This document shows positions 20,104 to 23,430 of a DNA stretch of 23,430 bases, one piece after another. The position numbers and the translations under genes were made by a program. This stretch comes from a virus: the IMG/VR virus record IMGVR_UViG_3300038470_000084, positions 1 through 23,430 of that record; one strand, 5' to 3'. Every line of letters begins with the position of its first letter. Position 1 is the stretch's first letter. A model generated the notes under the pieces. That model was not told the origin of the DNA. It did no database searches and saw only the letters and a list, made by a program, of their open reading frames with translations.

Positions 20104-22265
20104 TACTGGTCGACCACACCCAATGGGGCTGCAATATCGATGGTGCCGCTCACTTTGACTTTTTTCGGTGCGCTACCACGGAACCTGAGATCGCCGTAGG
20201 GCACGGACAACGTGCCACCCCGTACCCAAAGGTGACAACAAGGTCGCGCCGGATCAGTTGGCGTCGCGCCTTCATCGACCGGATCTATCGAGGCGCAATT
20301 GTAGAGGGTCAGGCGGTTGCGGCTATCAGCGGCGCCCAGTACCCCAAAGCTGCGCCGCGCGCCTTCAACGATGATGTTGTAGCCGATCGCTTCCGTCGCG
20401 GCGCCCCGATCCGCCGGTGGGTTTCCACCTGCTGGATCTTCGATCGCGCAGAAGCCTTCACCTGTGGTCAAATCCCACTGACCCGACTTGCGGATCAGCC
20501 CATCCCGGTGAACCGTGCGGCCGCCATAGGCCGTCGCCACACCGCGGTCGCCGGCATATTCGTAGAGGAAATTCTCCGTCTCGCCGCCGCAGCCTTCATG
20601 GACGGATTCGGTGTCGTCGAGCGAATAGGCGCACCACATGCCGCTCATCTTGTGCCGGACCTGGCGATCATCGGCCGAATAGCGATGCGCGCCGATCGCA
20701 TCGAGTCCGCTGCCCAGCGCAATGCAGTCGCGCAGTTCGGTATAGCGAGTGTCTGACCATTGGATATTTTCCTGCCGCGAGCCGCACAGATAGAGGTCGG
20801 TGAGGCGCGCCGAGCGCCAGTTGCGCGCCTGGATGTTGCGGGTGAAGTAGAGGATATCCAGCCCGCTCAGGTCAAATTCCTGCGTGCCGTCGCCAGCGTT
20901 GAAGAGGTTGTACTGCGCCGGGATATAGATGCTGGCCAGGCGCCCATCGCCGCCATCGGAACAGGTGAAATAGAGGGTGGGGACACCGGCGCTGGTCGGC
21001 AGCGCGCCGCTCTCGTCCGCATAGAAGGCTGGATAGTCCAGCGCATCGATCTGGGCCAGGCTGACCGTCCTGGTGTTGATCGCGGTTTGCCCCATGATGC
21101 GGGTGTGATCGAGGCGATAGCTGCGGCCGCGATGGAGCGGGTGGCGCTCTTCGTCGCTGATCGCCGTGCGCAGGTCGACCACGCCATCCTGCCAGATGAT
21201 GTTGACGCCGTTGAGGTGCCCCACGATCGAGGGATAGGGTGGGCCGAGAATGACCTGCGAATGCAGTAGGGCATGCGACACCTGATAGACTTTGGCAAAG
21301 CCCGGCGTCTTGGTGATAGGGCCAAGCTCGTCCAGGCGCACGCCGCCCAAGACGCGCGCCTTGATGCCCGGCGCCACGCCGATCTTCACGCCCGTCTTAT
21401 TCGCGGTCGTAAGCGCAGCGGGTACGCGATAGTCGCCGCTTTCGGTGATGATGATCGTACCCTTCTCACCGATCGCCTTATAGGCTGCGCCGAAGCTGCG
21501 CAGCGGCGCGGTCAGCGCGCCATTATTCTTGTCGTTGCCCGATGTGCCGGCCAGATAGAGCGTCGGATCCTTGCGCGGCATGCGAAAGGTGGACATGCCG
21601 CCGCGCCCGACGAAGGGCAGGGTGAAATAGAGCGAGCGGGCATTGGTGCCGCCGGTGTTGCGGATGATCAGCCGGAAATCCAGCACCGCCGCTTCGGCGA
21701 CCTTGGCGACATTTTTGAGGCTGTTGACCGGCGAGACCAGCAGGCCGTCGCGCGTGCCCAGCTGGCCCGTCGTAGTGCCGCCGGCGATGCTGGACCGGTC
21801 CGCGCGCAACTGCATCAGGTCGAAGGTGCAGCTGCTTGCGCCGCCGGTACCGGCAGCGGGCGAGGGGGTGAGGTAGAGGGGCTGGATCGATGCACTGATG
21901 ACATCGCCGACATCGAGATTGGCGAGGTCGGTGAAGGTGAAGACAGTGTCCATGATCGCATTGGCCGGGCAGTCCAGGCGCCAGCAGGGGATATTGTTAT
22001 AGACATCGGGCACGGGCAGCACATGCGAGCCGCTGGCCGGTAGGTTGCCGCTGGTGTCAGCGAAATTGACCTGGGCAGAGGTAAACCAGTTGGGCTGCTG
22101 ATCGCCCAGCGCCAGCGAGAGAAGAATATCGCGCGCCGGCGCGATGCCGATCGCGGCGAGATAGGCGAGCGCCTGGGCGCGATAGGTCTGGCCGCCATGT
22201 TCGACGACGATCTGTTCGCTGGCATCGGGCGCGGCGAGCGCTGGTAGATCCTGAATCTTGGGCAT
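20103..22265 (-). CDS. Beta-helix tailspike-like receptor-binding protein
   Basis: A 720-aa protein. The N-terminus (MPKIQDLPALAAPDASEQIV, then a helix) resembles short attachment domains of phage fibres. At about 238 the passage TLYLAGTSGNDKNNGALTAP, then LRSFGAAYKAIGEKGTIIIT, is the usual entry to a right-handed parallel beta-helix; strand-turn repeats run to the end, with scattered Cys, Asp and Trp that could form a glycan cleft. Such proteins bind or cleave surface polysaccharide. GGAG six bases before the ATG supports the start, three bases after the chaperone gene. It follows a fibre-chaperone pair and precedes gene V. Enzyme activity cannot be read from sequence alone. Confidence 0.78.
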   Translation of the reverse strand: MPKIQDLPALAAPDASEQIVVEHGGQTYRAQALAYLAAIGIAPARDILLSLALGDQQPNWFTSAQVNFADTSGNLPASGSHVLPVPDVYNNIPCWRLDCPANAIMDTVFTFTDLANLDVGDVISASIQPLYLTPSPAAGTGGASSCTFDLMQLRADRSSIAGGTTTGQLGTRDGLLVSPVNSLKNVAKVAEAAVLDFRLIIRNTGGTNARSLYFTLPFVGRGGMSTFRMPRKDPTLYLAGTSGNDKNNGALTAPLRSFGAAYKAIGEKGTIIITESGDYRVPAALTTANKTGVKIGVAPGIKARVLGGVRLDELGPITKTPGFAKVYQVSHALLHSQVILGPPYPSIVGHLNGVNIIWQDGVVDLRTAISDEERHPLHRGRSYRLDHTRIMGQTAINTRTVSLAQIDALDYPAFYADESGALPTSAGVPTLYFTCSDGGDGRLASIYIPAQYNLFNAGDGTQEFDLSGLDILYFTRNIQARNWRSARLTDLYLCGSRQENIQWSDTRYTELRDCIALGSGLDAIGAHRYSADDRQVRHKMSGMWCAYSLDDTESVHEGCGGETENFLYEYAGDRGVATAYGGRTVHRDGLIRKSGQWDLTTGEGFCAIEDPAGGNPPADRGAATEAIGYNIIVEGARRSFGVLGAADSRNRLTLYNCASIDPVDEGATPTDPARPCCHLWVRGGTLSVPYGDLRFRGSAPKKVKVSGTIDIAAPLGVVDQ

Positions 22266-22268
22266 GGG

Positions 22269-22739
22269 TCACTCCACCGGCCAGAGGGGATGGGCGGCCA
22301 GGTCGATGGCCTTGAGCGTCTTTGCGGTCGCGGTGGCGATATCCGCCTCGATCGCGTTAGAGGCGGCGCGGATCGCGTCGATCGCGGCAAAGCGGATGGT
22401 GGCGGCCTGTGCTTGGGCATTAGTGGCGGTGCCCGCGTCGCGATCGCGGATATCGTTCATTTGTCGCCAGAGCGGCGCCACCGCCTCGATCCGGCGCGCG
22501 GCCTCGCGCTTGGTGCGCGCAATCGCCTGGGCGCGCAGCTTCGCCAGCGTCGGTTGCACGACGGGCGCCAGGCAGGGATGGCCATCGTCATCGGCGATGA
22601 TCGTCCGGCCCTGGCTTTGTCCGTCGATCAGGACGCGATGCGCTTCTGCGGTGATGGCGACGGCGTCCGCCGGCACCGCGTCACCATGCAGGACAGGGGT
22701 GAAGAAGGCGCATGCATCGGGGGAGAAGAAGATATCCAT
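22269..22739 (-). CDS. Tail fibre assembly chaperone-like protein
   Basis: A 156-aa protein. The N-terminal FFSPDACAFFTPVLHGDAVP, then DAVAITAEAHRVLIDGQSQG and ADDDGHPCLAP, matches the style of Tfa/gpG fibre assembly proteins (a short strand region, IP-x-DAV-x-IT-x-E, GQSQGK/R-like). The rest is a long helical region (about 65-150). The start at 22739, with GGAT upstream, is preferred over an in-frame TTG at 22751. It directly follows the fibre gene, as P2 G follows H, so it probably helps that fibre fold. Confidence 0.75.
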   Translation of the reverse strand: MDIFFSPDACAFFTPVLHGDAVPADAVAITAEAHRVLIDGQSQGRTIIADDDGHPCLAPVVQPTLAKLRAQAIARTKREAARRIEAVAPLWRQMNDIRDRDAGTATNAQAQAATIRFAAIDAIRAASNAIEADIATATAKTLKAIDLAAHPLWPVE

Positions 22740-22740
22740 A

Positions 22741-23430
22741 TCAATATCCAAATGCGATCCAGTCGAAGCCGTCGGCCCGGTTGTCGCTGTCGTCGCTCGC
22801 CTGAAAATAGGCGTTGAAGCCCGTGCGGGTGCGCTCGCGTATCTGCACGAACAGATCGCGGATATTGCTGTCGGCCGAGATGTAGGTGATCGGGCCGGCC
22901 CAAAAGCAGGCAGTGGGGAAGGCGACGGGGAAAAGAATGGGCGCCACCAGTTCGGTGGTCACCAGCGTGCGCAGCGTGCCCGCCATGACGATGACCGGGG
23001 TGCCGGGGATGCGGAACAGCGGAATGCCAGCGTCCCATCCGCCGAGTTCCGTGAGGCCGCCGAGCAGGCCGGACGGGGTCACCGCCTTGCTGGCGATCAG
23101 CCCGGCCGCCGTCTCGGCCGCACTGGCAACATCGACACCCAGCACGCGGCTCGCCGACAGGTCGCCGCCGCCGCTGACCAGGCCCGCGCCGGTGATGGTG
23201 CGCGCGGTAAGCGCCATGAGCAGCGCGTCAAAGCCGTTCGCCAGAGCCTCAAGGTCGGCATCGACCTGAAGGCCGAAGGCATCGATCACGGCTTTGAGCG
23301 TCGCCGGCGTGATGATGCGTTGAGGATCGGCGCCGGCGAGCGCTTGCGCCTGGGTGGCAAGCGCAGCGACGCCCTGCACAGTCTCGCTGGCCGGCGGCAG
23401 CAGGAAGCTGGTGTCGCCGAACATGATCTC
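22741..23430 (-). CDS. Tail fibre protein, C-terminal part (runs off the window)
   Basis: About 229 codons are visible. The first in-window ATG is at 23424, but the frame is open to the edge and the sequence begins inside a fibre repeat (GVAALATQAQALAGADPQRI, then ITPATL), so the gene probably starts further right. The middle contains GAGLVSGGGDLSASRVLGVD, a common fibre shaft motif. The C-terminal 70 residues (ITYISADSNIRDLFVQIRER; ending GFDWIAFGY) resemble the receptor-binding tips of gp53-like fibres. It is the likely counterpart of P2 H. Confidence 0.75.
   Translation of the reverse strand, partial: EIMFGDTSFLLPPASETVQGVAALATQAQALAGADPQRIITPATLKAVIDAFGLQVDADLEALANGFDALLMALTARTITGAGLVSGGGDLSASRVLGVDVASAAETAAGLIASKAVTPSGLLGGLTELGGWDAGIPLFRIPGTPVIVMAGTLRTLVTTELVAPILFPVAFPTACFWAGPITYISADSNIRDLFVQIRERTRTGFNAYFQASDDSDNRADGFDWIAFGY

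Noticed and set aside
21273-22043. 256-codon plus-strand open frame
   Set aside because: Antisense to the tailspike gene, with Arg/Gly/Asp-rich shadow composition.
1-23430. CRISPR arrays, tRNA or rRNA genes, insertion sequences
   Set aside because: No regularly spaced repeats, no cloverleaf-like sequence and no transposase or terminal inverted repeats were seen on reading through; a covariance search was not possible.

Overview
The window is high-GC DNA (direct count at 13921-13980: 42 of 60 bases are G/C) from what looks like an alphaproteobacterium, most likely a sphingomonad. The basis is a GapR/DUF2312 protein, a DUF6961-like small protein and the general style of the proteins; this is inference, not proof. 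A host-type gene for a type II NADH dehydrogenase lies at the left edge (61-1386). From about 1.4-1.56 kb to the right edge the DNA reads as one end of a P2-like (myovirus) prophage. Integration is by a large serine recombinase instead of P2's tyrosine integrase.

Layout. (1) 1565-5917, minus strand: a tightly packed early operon read right to left. It holds a Cro-like HTH protein, a 57-aa one-TM protein, a CII-like regulator, an Ogr/Delta zinc-finger late activator, an HTH plus zinc-finger protein, a 30-aa membrane peptide, GapR, three 49-53-aa proteins (two Cys-rich) and finally the recombinase. (2) 5918-6001: divergent control region with three dyads, facing the repressor-like gene at 6002-6526 (+). 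(3) 6527-12148: accessory block with no structural phage genes. It holds a DUF6232-like membrane protein, a four-ORF membrane-protein cassette in which every start overlaps the previous stop, a divergent plus-strand three-TM protein with a beta-rich N-terminus, and a 470-aa protein with a PD-(D/E)XK-type nuclease motif. The plus-strand gene is clearly more AT-rich than the phage core (25 of 60 G/C at 10081-10140). (4) 12204-19251, minus strand: tail genes in transcription order V, W, FI, FII, E (with E' reached by a -1 frameshift at T6G), T, U, D. (5) 19252-20071: intergenic region with a strong terminator-like hairpin, then a two-gene plus-strand moron (FlbD-like and DUF6961-like). (6) 20103-23430, minus strand: receptor-binding module of fibre C-terminal part, fibre-assembly chaperone and a beta-helix tailspike.

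How it fits together. The repressor and Cro-like protein probably set lysis versus lysogeny. The early operon would deliver both the late activator (Ogr) and the recombinase, and the late operon builds a contractile tail. Baseplate J and I, capsid, terminase, portal, lysis and replication genes are not seen and may lie beyond the right edge. The best candidates for an undescribed system are the accessory genes between the immunity region and gene D. P2-like phages are known to carry anti-phage and superinfection-exclusion genes at variable spots, but a defence role here is inference from position, membrane topology and the nuclease motif.
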